Under the pieces are notes generated by a model. The model saw only the letters and a list, made by a program, of their open reading frames with translations, made no database searches and was not told where the DNA came from. Below are positions 19,875 through 29,035 of a stretch of DNA of 64,000 bases, piece after piece. This DNA is from Sphingomonas prati. Lineage in GTDB: Bacteria; Pseudomonadota; Alphaproteobacteria; Sphingomonadales; Sphingomonadaceae. The position numbers and the translations under genes are program-made. The stretch spans positions 930,001-994,000 of the forward strand of contig NZ_BMJP01000001.1 in assembly GCF_014643515.1 (NCBI RefSeq), given 5' to 3'. Every line of letters begins with the position of its first letter. Position 1 is the stretch's first letter.

Positions 19875-22800
19875 CCGCCCGGACGCCTCCGCCACCGCAC
19901 GCTCGCCCATCGTGACATAATCGAGCTTGCCCGTGCCCAGCACCGGCAGCGCCTCCACCACCCGCACGTCGCGCGGGATCGCCAGCTCCGCCACGCCGTT
20001 CGCCCGCCCCCACGCCTGCAGGTCGCTCGCCGTCGCACCCGCCCGCGTCGTGAACAGCACCAGCTGCTCGCCCTTGCGCGCATCTGGCCGCGTCACCACC
20101 GCATGGTCCGCCCCCGGCCACACCGCCGCGGCATAGCCTTCGACCGCGGGCAGCGAGACCATCTCGCCGCCGATCTTGGCGAACCGCTTGGCCCGCCCGC
20201 GGATCGTGATGAACCCCGCTCCGTCGATCGTCACGATATCGCCCGTGTCGTGCCAGCCGCCCGCCGGGGGTTGCAGCACGCCCGGCGCATCCGCCTTCAG
20301 ATACCCCGCCATGATGTTCGGCCCGCGGATCGACAGTCGCCCGCCTTCCGCTATGCCCGGCACCGGCTCGACCTTTGCCTCGATCCCGGGCAGCAGCCGC
20401 CCGACGCTGCCCGCATGGAAATGCATCGGCGTGCTGACCGCGATCACCGGCGACGCCTCGGTCGCGCCATAGCCTTCCATGATACGCAGCCCGAACTTCT
20501 CGGCATAGGTCCGGCGCGTCTCGTCGCGCACCCGCTCCGCCCCGGCGAAGATGTAGCGCAGCGCGTAGAAGTCGTAACCGTGTGCCATCCGCGCATAGCC
20601 CGCCAGGAACGTGTCGGTCCCGAACAAGATCGTCGCATTGGCATCATAGGCCAGCGCCGGCACGATGCGATAATGCAGCGGGCTCGGATACAGCAACGTC
20701 TTCACCCCCGACAGGATCGGCAGCAACGTCCCGCCGGTCAGCCCGAAGCTATGGAACACCGGCAGCGCGTTCAGCACCACGTCCGCCGAATTGAAATCGA
20801 TCCGCGCCGATAGCTGGAGGCAGTTGGACAGCAGGTTGCGGTGGGTCAGCACGACACCCTTCGGCAACCCTTCGGACCCGCTGGTGAACAGGATCACCGC
20901 GGGCGCGTCCGGCGTCACCCAGTGGCGACGATGCAGCCGCCCGGCCCAGCGGGTCGCCGCCAGCGCGCGCAGCTTGGCGAGCCCACCGATCCCCGCACCG
21001 ATATCCTCCAGATAAAGGATGCGGATCCCCGCCCCCGCCAGCCCGTCGATCACCTCGCCCAGCTTCGCCTGCGTCACGAACGCCCGTGCGGTCAGGATCG
21101 TCGCGATCTCCGCTGCGCCACACGCCGCCTTCAGGTTGGTCAGCCCCGCGGTGTAGTTTAGCATCGCCGGCACGCGCCCGACGCCCTGCAACGCGAAGAA
21201 CCCGACCACCACGCCGTTGACGTTGGGCAACAGCATGCCGATCACCTCGCCCGGCCTGGTCAGCGCCGCCAGCGGGCGACCGAGCGCGATGCTGCCGGTC
21301 AGCAACCGGCCATAGCTCAGCGGCTCGCGCTTCACGTCCTCGACCGCGGCGGCGTTCGCACCGTGAATGTCCTTCGCATCGATCAACGCATGGTACAGCG
21401 TGCGGTGCGTGTCGGACGTCGCGAAGATCATCTCGCTCATCACGTCGTAGAGCTTGGCACCCGCCGCCGCGCGACGCTGACGCGCGGTGTCGCCCTCCAC
21501 CACGAAACGCCGCTGCGGCAGGATGGTCAGGTCGATCTTCGGAAACGTCCGCAGCCGCACCTTGCCGCGCAGGCGGGAGAAAGGCGTGTACTGCGCGCCC
21601 GAAATCCGCACCGGCACGATCGGCGCCTCCGCCTTGTCCGCGATCATGCCGGGCCCGTCGAACACCTTCATCAGCGCACCGGTTACCGTGATGCGACCTT
21701 CTGGAAAGATCACCAGCGTCCGCCCCTCGCGCACCGCCTTCACCATCGCCTTGGCTGCCATCGGGTTCGTTGGATCGACCGGGAACGCATCGAACATGCC
21801 CAGGAACGGCCGCACCCACCATGCCTGCGCGATCCGGCTCGCGACCGCGAAGGTCGGCTTGCCCGGCAGGAACGCGGCGAGCAGCAGGCCGTCGAGGAAC
21901 GAGACATGGTTCACCACCACCACCGCGCGCTCCCCCGGCTGCGGCATGTTCTCCGCCCCGTGCACGTCGACGCGGTACAGCAGCACCAGCAGCCCGCGGA
22001 TCAGCGCCTTGAACACCGTCTCCGGCAGCAGCCAGCAGGAGATGAGCGCCACCGCCAGCGTCGCGAAACCGAGCGTCCCGATCACGCCGGGCACGCCCGT
22101 CCCGCTCGCCAGCAGCCCGGTCACCACCGCGACCAGCAGCACCGTGACGCACGCGTTGACGATGTTATTCGCCGCGATAATCCGCGACCGTTCCGCCGGC
22201 GCGCTATGCACCTGCAGGATCGCATAGAGCGGCACGATGAAGACGCCGCCCGAAAAGGCGATGCCGGCTAGCGCGAACAGGATGTGCCAGCTGCCGGCAC
22301 TGGCCAGGAACCCGGCTACGTTCGTCTGCGAGCCCGCCGCCTGGTATCCGCGCGTCGCGATCCAAAGGTCGATCAGGAACGCCGCCAGCCCCAGCGCCGC
22401 CGCCGGCACGTACCGCGCCGACACCGCACCGTTCAGCAACATGTTCACCACCAGCGATCCGGCCGCGACCGAAACCGAGAAGACGAGCAGGAACAGCGTC
22501 ACCACGCCCGCCCCGGCGTTCAGCGTCCCGCTCGCCAGCGGAGCGAATTCCGACAGCAGGATCGCGCCGACCGAAAAGAACCAGCTGATTCCCAGGATCG
22601 CCAGCCACACGCCCCGCCCCGCCTTCGCCACCGTCAGGATTTGCCACGTCCCCTTGAAGATGTTGCGCTGGATCCGCAGGTCCGGTGCCGCGGCGGGCGC
22701 GGACGGCACGGCCAGGCTTGTCACGAAACCGAGGATCGCAACACCGGTCGCGATCAGCCCCGCCTCCCACGGCGGCACGACCCCGCCCAGCAACTGCCCC

Positions 22801-23279
22801 GCCAGGATCGCCAGGAACGTCCCCGCCTCGATCAGGCCGGTCCCGCCCATGATCTCGTCGTTGCCCAGATGCTGCGGCAGGATCGAATATTTGACCGGAC
22901 CGAAGATCGTCGAATGCACGCCCATCAGAAACAGGCACGTCAGCAGCACCGGCACCGACTGGAACCAAAACCCGCCGATCGCGATCGTCATGATGCCGAT
23001 TTCCGCACCCTTCACGATGCGGATCAGCTTCGCCTTGTCGTATTTGTCTGCCAATTGCCCGGCCAGCGCCGACAACAGGAAATAGGGCAGAATAAACAGC
23101 CCGGTCGCGATCGTCGCCAGCATCTCCGACTTCTCGGGCGCGGCCGCGTACAGTCCGAAATTGGCCAGGAACAGCAACGCGAATTTCAGCAGGTTGTCGT
23201 TGAACGCCCCCATGAACTGCACGAGGAACAACGGACCGAACCGGCGTTTGCCGAGTAACGAAATATCAGGCGCGGACAT
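19857..23279 (-). CDS. Aas-like fusion: LplT-type MFS flippase, acyltransferase and acyl-ACP synthetase
   Basis: An 1140-residue three-part protein. Residues 1-410 form an LplT-like MFS transporter (FLVQFMGAFNDNLLKFALLF, ADKYDKAKLIR). Residues about 430-620 form a PlsC acyltransferase with NHVSFLDG (near 453) and FPEGRIT (near 525). Residues about 640-1140 form an AMP-forming acyl synthetase with FTSGSEGLPKG (near 796) and GYGATEASP. In other bacteria these activities import lysophospholipid and re-acylate it. The fused form is known in alphaproteobacteria. A palindromic operator region and a divergent TetR gene lie directly upstream, so TetR control is likely. Confidence 0.92.
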   Translation of the reverse strand: MSAPDISLLGKRRFGPLFLVQFMGAFNDNLLKFALLFLANFGLYAAAPEKSEMLATIATGLFILPYFLLSALAGQLADKYDKAKLIRIVKGAEIGIMTIAIGGFWFQSVPVLLTCLFLMGVHSTIFGPVKYSILPQHLGNDEIMGGTGLIEAGTFLAILAGQLLGGVVPPWEAGLIATGVAILGFVTSLAVPSAPAAAPDLRIQRNIFKGTWQILTVAKAGRGVWLAILGISWFFSVGAILLSEFAPLASGTLNAGAGVVTLFLLVFSVSVAAGSLVVNMLLNGAVSARYVPAAALGLAAFLIDLWIATRGYQAAGSQTNVAGFLASAGSWHILFALAGIAFSGGVFIVPLYAILQVHSAPAERSRIIAANNIVNACVTVLLVAVVTGLLASGTGVPGVIGTLGFATLAVALISCWLLPETVFKALIRGLLVLLYRVDVHGAENMPQPGERAVVVVNHVSFLDGLLLAAFLPGKPTFAVASRIAQAWWVRPFLGMFDAFPVDPTNPMAAKAMVKAVREGRTLVIFPEGRITVTGALMKVFDGPGMIADKAEAPIVPVRISGAQYTPFSRLRGKVRLRTFPKIDLTILPQRRFVVEGDTARQRRAAAGAKLYDVMSEMIFATSDTHRTLYHALIDAKDIHGANAAAVEDVKREPLSYGRLLTGSIALGRPLAALTRPGEVIGMLLPNVNGVVVGFFALQGVGRVPAMLNYTAGLTNLKAACGAAEIATILTARAFVTQAKLGEVIDGLAGAGIRILYLEDIGAGIGGLAKLRALAATRWAGRLHRRHWVTPDAPAVILFTSGSEGLPKGVVLTHRNLLSNCLQLSARIDFNSADVVLNALPVFHSFGLTGGTLLPILSGVKTLLYPSPLHYRIVPALAYDANATILFGTDTFLAGYARMAHGYDFYALRYIFAGAERVRDETRRTYAEKFGLRIMEGYGATEASPVIAVSTPMHFHAGSVGRLLPGIEAKVEPVPGIAEGGRLSIRGPNIMAGYLKADAPGVLQPPAGGWHDTGDIVTIDGAGFITIRGRAKRFAKIGGEMVSLPAVEGYAAAVWPGADHAVVTRPDARKGEQLVLFTTRAGATASDLQAWGRANGVAELAIPRDVRVVEALPVLGTGKLDYVTMGERAVAEASGRSAVVA

Positions 23280-23353
23280 GTGATGACCCCCGTGTCAGAG
23301 CATGTGGCCGGTGGCGGCATCGCCGTTCCCGTCTTTCAACGCCTTGCTAACAC

Positions 23354-23397
23354 AAACTGAGCATTGCTCAATAACTAAATTGGACACTGCTCAGTTT
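23354..23397. promoter_or_regulatory. Candidate TetR operator with repeated TGAGCA half-sites
   Basis: A perfect 13 bp palindrome, TGAGCATTGCTCA, lies at 23358-23370. AAACTGAGCA (23354-23363) is repeated inverted as TGCTCAGTTT at 23388-23397. The three half-sites lie in an AT-rich gap between the leftward acyltransferase fusion gene and the rightward TetR gene. This is the usual position for a TetR operator that controls both. Confidence 0.7.
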
Positions 23398-23415
23398 CTT
23401 TCGTATCGGGATCCC

Positions 23416-24012
23416 ATGGGCCGCCGATCCGATCATAGCCGCGAACAGCTCGAAACGCTGATCCTCGATGCCGCCGCCGCATTGGTCGCCGAAACCGGCC
23501 TCGCCCGCTTTTCGTCGCGGGAGGTCGCGCGGCGGATCGGCTACTCGATCGGCACGCTGCACAACGTCTTCGGCACGGCGGACCGGCTGGTCACTGCGAT
23601 CAATACGCGCAGCTTCGGCCTGTGGGCGGCCTATCTGCGCGGGCGGCTCGCCGCCGCGCCGGACGGCGACCGGATCGCCGCGCTGGTCGACGGCTATTTC
23701 GATTTCGCGCGCGCCAATACCCATCTCTGGACCGCGATCTACGACCACCGCCTGCCCCCCGACACGACCTTGCCAGATGCGGACCAGCAGGCACGCGGCG
23801 TGCTGACCGAGATCGTGATCGGCGAGGTCGCGCACGCGCTCGGTCGCCCGGCGGACGAACGGGTCGCCGCACTCGCCCGGTCGCTGATCGCGACCGTCCA
23901 CGGCCACTGTGCATTCGCGATCAGCGGCACCTGGGCGTTGATGGGCGAGGCCGCGCCCGAAGTGGCCGCGCTTGCCCGGGTCCGCGAAACCCTGGCCCTG
24001 CAACGCGACTGA
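23416..24012 (+). CDS. TetR-family transcription regulator
   Basis: A 198-residue repressor. The N-terminal HTH is clear (LILDAAAALVAETGLARFSS, REVARRIGYSIGTLHNVFG). The C-terminal ligand domain resembles TetR_C-type WHG domains. The ATG at 23416 starts MGRRSDHSREQLE. A longer in-frame start at 23302 would run through the operator and is rejected. It is divergent from the lipid acyltransferase fusion gene and probably represses it in response to an acyl or lipid signal, which is inference. Confidence 0.88.
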   Translation: MGRRSDHSREQLETLILDAAAALVAETGLARFSSREVARRIGYSIGTLHNVFGTADRLVTAINTRSFGLWAAYLRGRLAAAPDGDRIAALVDGYFDFARANTHLWTAIYDHRLPPDTTLPDADQQARGVLTEIVIGEVAHALGRPADERVAALARSLIATVHGHCAFAISGTWALMGEAAPEVAALARVRETLALQRD

Positions 24013-24241
24013 CGGCCAGGGCCGCCGTACCCGCCGGGATCTTGCGTCAGATCAATTTTTCGCCACCAAAGAAACCGACCATCATCGTGACGAGGAGTCG
24101 TGAACGGACCAAGTACAGACGAGCCAGCCGGCGCTACGACGGAATATCACGGCAGCCCGTAATCGCCCGTTCTCTTCCGCGACATGTCCCGCGGCCGGTC
24201 CCGCTCGTCGCATAGTGCTCCCTGCCCCGGAACAATTCCCT

Positions 24242-26122
24242 ATGGCTGGCGGCGAAACTGTTGCATTGCAGCACATTGATCCCAAGGGAGAGTTGGTTTT
24301 GCCCTTCCTCGCCGGGCCCTGGCGGTTCGTGTGGCATTATGTCGCCGCAAAGCCGTATATGTTCCTCGCGTTGGCCATGGTCGTGGTCGGCGCGTCGAGT
24401 AGTGCCATCTACGTCCAATATTCGATGAAATTGCTGATCGACGCGATGACGGCAAAGCCGTCGGTCATGGACCATGTCTACGGCGCGCTGGCGATCTTCA
24501 TCGGCATGACGCTTCTCGAAAGCCTGCTTCAGCGCGTCGCCGCCTTCACACTGAGCAGTGTCACGGTCCAGTCCGGCGTGAACATCCGGCTCGACATGTT
24601 CAACTACCTGACCGGGCACCAGCTGCCGTTCTTCCAGAATCACCGCGCCGGTGCGCTCGGCCACCGCGTGTCCACGCTGTCCGGCTCGTTCGGCTCGGTC
24701 ATCCACCGGCTGTTCCTCGAAATCGCGCCGCCGCTCATCGCCTTCACCGGTGCGATCATCATCTTTGTGTCGATCGACGTCCGCATGTCGATCGCGCTCA
24801 GTCTCGTCTTCCTGATCGTGACCGGTGCCCTCGTGGTGCTGGGCTTCCGCGGCCACGTCCATCACCAGGATTTCGCCGGTCGCGCGGGCGTGGTCGGCGG
24901 TGAACTGGTCGATCTCATCAGCAACATCTGGGTGGTGAAGGCGTTCGCCGCCCGTCGGCGTGAGGCCGAACGGCTGCGCGGTTTCCTGCTGGAGGAAGCG
25001 GCGGCGCAACGCCGCGGCTGGTTCTTCGTCGAACGGATCCGCGGCCTCCATGATTTCGCACTCGCGCTGCTCGTCGGCGGCACCCTCCTGTGGACGATCG
25101 GCCGCTGGTCCGCCGGCCTTATCACCACCGGCGACGTGGTCGTGGTCAGCACGCTCACCTTCCGCATCCTCCAGGGCTCGCGCGACCTGGCGATGGCAGT
25201 GATCGATACCAGCCAGCAATGCAGTTATCTGCGCGAGACGCTCGACGTCATCGGCCTGCCGCAGACGCTCAACGATCGCCCGAACGCCAAGCCCCTGACG
25301 GTGCGCGACGGCACCGTCCGGTTCGAAAACGTCACCTTCGGCTACACCGACGACAGCGCGATCCTGCACGGCCTGTCGATCGACGTCCCCGCCGGCCAGA
25401 AGGTCGGGCTGGTCGGGCCGTCCGGCGCGGGCAAGTCCTCGATCCTGCAACTGATCCAGCGTTTCTACGATCCGCAGTCCGGCGACGTGCTGATCGACGG
25501 CCAGTGCGTTGCCGCCGTGACGCAGGACAGCCTGCACGAAGCGATCGCGGTCGTGCCGCAGGAGGTGATGCTGTTCCACCGCACCGTCATGGAGAATATC
25601 CGCTTTGCCCGCCCCGGTGCCAGCGATGCGGACGTCCGCCGCGCGGCGGAGGCGGCCGGCTGCGACGGGTTCATCATGCAGCTGCCCGACGGCTATGACA
25701 GCATCGTCGGCGAACGCGGCACCAACCTGTCCGGCGGCCAGCGTCAGCGCATCGGCATCGCCCGCGCGTTCTTGAAGGACGCACGCCTCGTCCTGCTCGA
25801 CGAGGCCACCTCGGCGCTCGATACCGGCTCCGAAATGGAGGTCCAGTCCGGCCTCAACGCGCTGATGACCGACCGCACCGTCATCGCCGTTGCACACCGT
25901 TTGTCGACGATCGCCGCGTTCGACCGTGTCCTGGTGCTGGAGGAAGGCCGCGTCTTGGAGGACGGCGCCCCGCAGGACCTCCTCGCCCAGCCCGACGGCC
26001 TGTTCCGCAAGCTCTGGCAGCTTCAGGCCGACGGCCTGATCCAGTCCGACGTCGTCCTGCCCGACACCCCCTGCCCACCGCTCGCCCCGCCCCGCCCGAC
26101 CGAACTGGCCGCCCCGCTTTAA
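24242..26122 (+). CDS. ABC exporter, fused permease and ATPase
   Basis: A 626-residue half-transporter. The transmembrane domain (residues 1 to about 330, with six helices) is followed by a nucleotide-binding domain with Walker A GPSGAGKSS (near 392), the Q-loop, signature LSGGQRQR (near 497), Walker B LVLLDEATSALD (near 516) and H-loop VAHRLST. Such proteins work as dimers to export lipids, peptides or drugs. ATG 24242 is chosen. A GTG at 24215 would add nine residues. It ends 4 bp inside the convergent oxidoreductase gene. The substrate is unknown, and neither neighbour gives a clear clue. Confidence 0.9.
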   Translation: MAGGETVALQHIDPKGELVLPFLAGPWRFVWHYVAAKPYMFLALAMVVVGASSSAIYVQYSMKLLIDAMTAKPSVMDHVYGALAIFIGMTLLESLLQRVAAFTLSSVTVQSGVNIRLDMFNYLTGHQLPFFQNHRAGALGHRVSTLSGSFGSVIHRLFLEIAPPLIAFTGAIIIFVSIDVRMSIALSLVFLIVTGALVVLGFRGHVHHQDFAGRAGVVGGELVDLISNIWVVKAFAARRREAERLRGFLLEEAAAQRRGWFFVERIRGLHDFALALLVGGTLLWTIGRWSAGLITTGDVVVVSTLTFRILQGSRDLAMAVIDTSQQCSYLRETLDVIGLPQTLNDRPNAKPLTVRDGTVRFENVTFGYTDDSAILHGLSIDVPAGQKVGLVGPSGAGKSSILQLIQRFYDPQSGDVLIDGQCVAAVTQDSLHEAIAVVPQEVMLFHRTVMENIRFARPGASDADVRRAAEAAGCDGFIMQLPDGYDSIVGERGTNLSGGQRQRIGIARAFLKDARLVLLDEATSALDTGSEMEVQSGLNALMTDRTVIAVAHRLSTIAAFDRVLVLEEGRVLEDGAPQDLLAQPDGLFRKLWQLQADGLIQSDVVLPDTPCPPLAPPRPTELAAPL

Positions 26123-27390
26123 GGTCGGCTCGCACGCCTTTCAAAACGCGTCAGATCGAACGGCGCGAGATCGACCCGCGGCTCCGCTCCCCGCGCCAGC
26201 GCCGCCACCAGCTCCCCCGTGACGGCCGCCAGCGTCAGCCCCAGATGCTGATGCCCGAACGCATAGAGCAGATTGTCCGCAACCGCCGCCCGCCCAATCG
26301 CGGGCAGGTAATCGGGCAAGGTCGGCCGCGCACCGATCCACCGCGTGGCCCCCTCCATCGGCAGGCCGAGCGCGGCGGCATGATCCTGCAACCGGCGCCA
26401 CTTCGCCGCGTCGGGCGGCGTATCGCGTCGACCGAACTCGACGATCCCAGCCATGCGCATCCCGTTGCGGAACCGCGTGATGATCACCGACCGATCCTCG
26501 AAAACGACCGGCGGCAGGTCCAGGCCGTCCCCGCCCGCGTGCAGGTGATAACCCCGCTCCGCGATCATCGGCACCCGCAGGCCCAGCGGCGTCAGCAGCT
26601 CCCCCGCTGCCGCCCCCGCCGCGACCACGATCCGGTCCGCCGGCATCCGGCTGTCATCCTCCAGGAACACGCAGGCGCGCCGCTTGACGGCGCGGATCGC
26701 CGCGACGCTTCGGTCGATCCGCACGCCGCCGATCGCCGCGAACCGCGCCGCCAGCGCCGCCTGCAACGCGGGGAGATCCGCAATCTGCCCGCTCCCCGTG
26801 AAGCGGATGCCCCCCGCGATCGGCACCGCCACACTCGCCGCAACCGCCGCGCATTCCGCCGCGCTCAGCGCCGTGAACCGCGTTGTCCCGGTCCCCGCCG
26901 CACGCCATCTGGCCAACCCCGCCGCCGCGGTCGCCGCACTTTCCCACACGACAATATGTCCCGCCTCGATCAGCAGGTCATGCACGCCGGCATCGTCCAG
27001 CACACGCCGCCACGCCGGCATCGCGTGTTTCAGCAACGCGGACAACGCCGCCCGTCCCGCCGCGAACCGCGCCGACCGGCTCGCCCAGACCAGCCGGATC
27101 ACGAACGGCAACCATGTCGCGATATCGCGCGGCGGCAACGCCAGCGCGCCGCCGTTCCGGAACAACCGCCGCCACGCGCCGCGCACCGCCGCCGGCGACG
27201 CCAGCGGTTCGACCTGCTCGATCGCGATATGCCCTGCATTGCCCAGCGACGCGGTCGCGAAGATCCCGGCCGGCGCGATCAACGTCGTCGCAAACCCGCT
27301 ACGCTGCAACGCCAGCGCCGCACACTGGCCGACCACCCCCGCGCCGATCACGATCGCAGTCTTCGGGGTGGCCGCAAAATCGGTTCGCAT
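26119..27390 (-). CDS. DadA-like FAD-dependent amino-acid dehydrogenase/oxidase
   Basis: A 423-residue flavoprotein of the DAO family. The N-terminal dinucleotide-binding fold is IVIGAGVVGQCAALALQRSG, followed by SLGNAGHIA. The C-terminal FAD contacts are WIGARPTLPDYLPAIG and NLLYAFGHQHLGLTLA. D-amino-acid dehydrogenases of this type oxidise D-amino acids or related imino/opine compounds. Length is normal. It is divergent from a hydrolase gene across 55 bp containing a GntR-type operator, and near two peptidase genes, so a role in amino-acid or peptide breakdown is likely. Confidence 0.87.
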   Translation of the reverse strand: MRTDFAATPKTAIVIGAGVVGQCAALALQRSGFATTLIAPAGIFATASLGNAGHIAIEQVEPLASPAAVRGAWRRLFRNGGALALPPRDIATWLPFVIRLVWASRSARFAAGRAALSALLKHAMPAWRRVLDDAGVHDLLIEAGHIVVWESAATAAAGLARWRAAGTGTTRFTALSAAECAAVAASVAVPIAGGIRFTGSGQIADLPALQAALAARFAAIGGVRIDRSVAAIRAVKRRACVFLEDDSRMPADRIVVAAGAAAGELLTPLGLRVPMIAERGYHLHAGGDGLDLPPVVFEDRSVIITRFRNGMRMAGIVEFGRRDTPPDAAKWRRLQDHAAALGLPMEGATRWIGARPTLPDYLPAIGRAAVADNLLYAFGHQHLGLTLAAVTGELVAALARGAEPRVDLAPFDLTRFERRASRP

Positions 27391-27419
27391 GGCGGCGCAA
27401 CTAGCTTAGCCTGTTCTAA

Positions 27420-27429
27420 TCGTATACAA
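27420..27429. promoter_or_regulatory. Candidate GntR (FadR-subfamily) operator
   Basis: TCGTATACAA matches the FadR-subfamily GntR consensus TNGTNNACNA exactly. It lies in the 55 bp between the divergent DadA-like and hydrolase genes, 16 bp before the hydrolase ATG. A near copy lies at 29829-29838 upstream of the DUF885 gene. Confidence 0.5.
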
Positions 27430-27445
27430 AATATTGGAGCCGCGG

Positions 27446-28552
27446 ATGTTCGCATTGCCCCTGTCCCTGCTGCTCGCATTCCAAGCCCTCGCCCCCGCCG
27501 CACCGATCGCCTCGCAGTCCCGCGCAGCCCCGACGAAGACATGGCCCACGACCGAAGGCGACGTCACGCTCGACCGGTTCCGCTTCGCCGCCGGCGGCGA
27601 ACACCCCGCGCTCCGCCTGCACTACACCACGCTAGGTACCCCGCGCCGCGATGCGCGTGGCACGATCGTCAACGCCGTCATGGTGCTCCACGGCACCGGC
27701 GGCACGGGCAAGCAGTTCCTCAGCCCGCAATTCGCCGATGAACTCTACGGCCCGGGCCAGCCGCTCGACATCACGCGCTACTACATCGTCCTGCCCGACA
27801 ATATCGGCCACGGGCGGTCGTCCAAGCCGTCCGACGGCCTCCGGATGCGCTTCCCCGCCTACGACTATGCCGACATGGTCCGCGCGCAACGCCTGCTGCT
27901 CGACAAGCTCGGCGTCGGCCAGCTGCGCCTGCTGATGGGCACGTCGATGGGCTGCATGCACGCGTTTCAGTGGGGTGAAACCTATCCGGACGGTGCCCGC
28001 GCGTTGATGCCGCTGGCCTGCGAACCGGTCGAGATCGCCGGCCTCAACCGCATGTGGCGCCAGATGCTGGTCGACGGGATCAAGGCCGATCCCGCCTGGG
28101 CCGGCGGCGCCTACACGACGCAGCCGGTGCTTGGCCTGCGCACCGCGGCCGCGCTGTCCGTCGTCGCCGGCGGCGCGCCGCTCAACATGCAGGCGCTCTA
28201 CCCGACCCGCGCCGCCGCCGAGACCTATGTCCGCGACCGCGTACAAAAGGACATCGCCAGCCGCGATGCGAACGACATGATCTACCAGTTCGAATCGTCG
28301 CGGACCTATAATCCCTGGGCGCAGCTCGAAAAGATCACGACCCCGATGACGTGGATCAATTCGGAAGACGACTTCATCAACCCGCGTAACCTGGACTTCC
28401 CGCAGCGCGCGATCGCCCGGATGCCGAACGTCCGCTTCCGCATGATCAAGGAGTCCGCTGACACGCGCGGCCACGGCACCCACACCTGGGCGGTGAACTA
28501 CACGGCGGACCTAATCGACCTTCTCGCCCGGACCGAGCCGCCGAAGCCCTGA
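27446..28552 (+). CDS. Secreted alpha/beta hydrolase, homoserine O-acetyltransferase-like
   Basis: A 368-residue protein with a signal peptide (MFALPLSLLLAFQALAP), then a MetX-like alpha/beta-hydrolase fold: VMVLHGTGGTGKQFL, PDNIGHGRSSKPS, nucleophile elbow LMGTSMGCMHAFQWGE, acid region NSEDDFINP and the His in DTRGHGTHTW. True homoserine acetyltransferases are cytoplasmic. The signal peptide and the neighbouring peptidase genes argue for an extracytoplasmic hydrolase or amidase. The ATG at 27446 has a GGAG site 6 bp upstream. It is probably controlled by the GntR site directly upstream. Confidence 0.85.
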   Translation: MFALPLSLLLAFQALAPAAPIASQSRAAPTKTWPTTEGDVTLDRFRFAAGGEHPALRLHYTTLGTPRRDARGTIVNAVMVLHGTGGTGKQFLSPQFADELYGPGQPLDITRYYIVLPDNIGHGRSSKPSDGLRMRFPAYDYADMVRAQRLLLDKLGVGQLRLLMGTSMGCMHAFQWGETYPDGARALMPLACEPVEIAGLNRMWRQMLVDGIKADPAWAGGAYTTQPVLGLRTAAALSVVAGGAPLNMQALYPTRAAAETYVRDRVQKDIASRDANDMIYQFESSRTYNPWAQLEKITTPMTWINSEDDFINPRNLDFPQRAIARMPNVRFRMIKESADTRGHGTHTWAVNYTADLIDLLARTEPPKP

Positions 28553-28558
28553 CCCGGT

Positions 28559-29026
28559 TCAGGGTCTGGCGGGCGCTTCCAGCGACGATACATGGTTCAT
28601 CGTCACGACCCAGCGCCCGCCGATCTTCCGGAACAGCCGCGTGTTGATCCCGGTCTGCGGGTCCACCGGCCGATCGAGCCGGTAACGCCCGACAAGCATC
28701 GCCGCGTCCGGCGCCAGCATCTCGATCTTCAGGTGCCAGAACCGCAGGATACCGCGCCGCTCGGCCGTCCCGCCATAATCGCGGAGATAATGGTCGAGCG
28801 TCCCCTGCCATCCGTCCTGGATCCGGCCGCGCGACACGAACACGACACCCGGGTTCGCGAACCCCCGCATGTAACCTCGAAAATCGCCACGGTTCCACGC
28901 CGCCTCCATCGCGGCCACGCCCGTGCGAATCTCCGCCGGCCCGCTGCTCGCCACCACCGCCGCCGGCCGCGCCGCCGGCGCGCTCGCCGAAACGACCGCG
29001 AGCGCCAGCGCGAACGACAGCCGCAT
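28559..29026 (-). CDS. Secreted SnoaL/DUF4440-like (NTF2-fold) protein
   Basis: A 155-residue protein with a signal peptide (MRLSFALALAVVSASAPAA) and an NTF2-like core: MEAAWNRGDFRGYMRGFANP, FVSRGRIQDGWQGTLDHY and a final LFRKIGGRWVVTMNHVS. This fold often serves as a small lyase, isomerase or binding domain, and the exact activity cannot be inferred. It is 6 bp from the convergent hydrolase gene and 9 bp downstream of the GntR gene on the same strand, so it is probably co-transcribed with gntR. Confidence 0.8.
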   Translation of the reverse strand: MRLSFALALAVVSASAPAARPAAVVASSGPAEIRTGVAAMEAAWNRGDFRGYMRGFANPGVVFVSRGRIQDGWQGTLDHYLRDYGGTAERRGILRFWHLKIEMLAPDAAMLVGRYRLDRPVDPQTGINTRLFRKIGGRWVVTMNHVSSLEAPARP

Positions 29027-29035
29027 CACGACCGC

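Noticed and set aside
24013-24241. Terminator or small gene between TetR and the ABC exporter genes
   Set aside because: The short T-run near 24056 has no stem before it, and the small frames lack ribosome sites.
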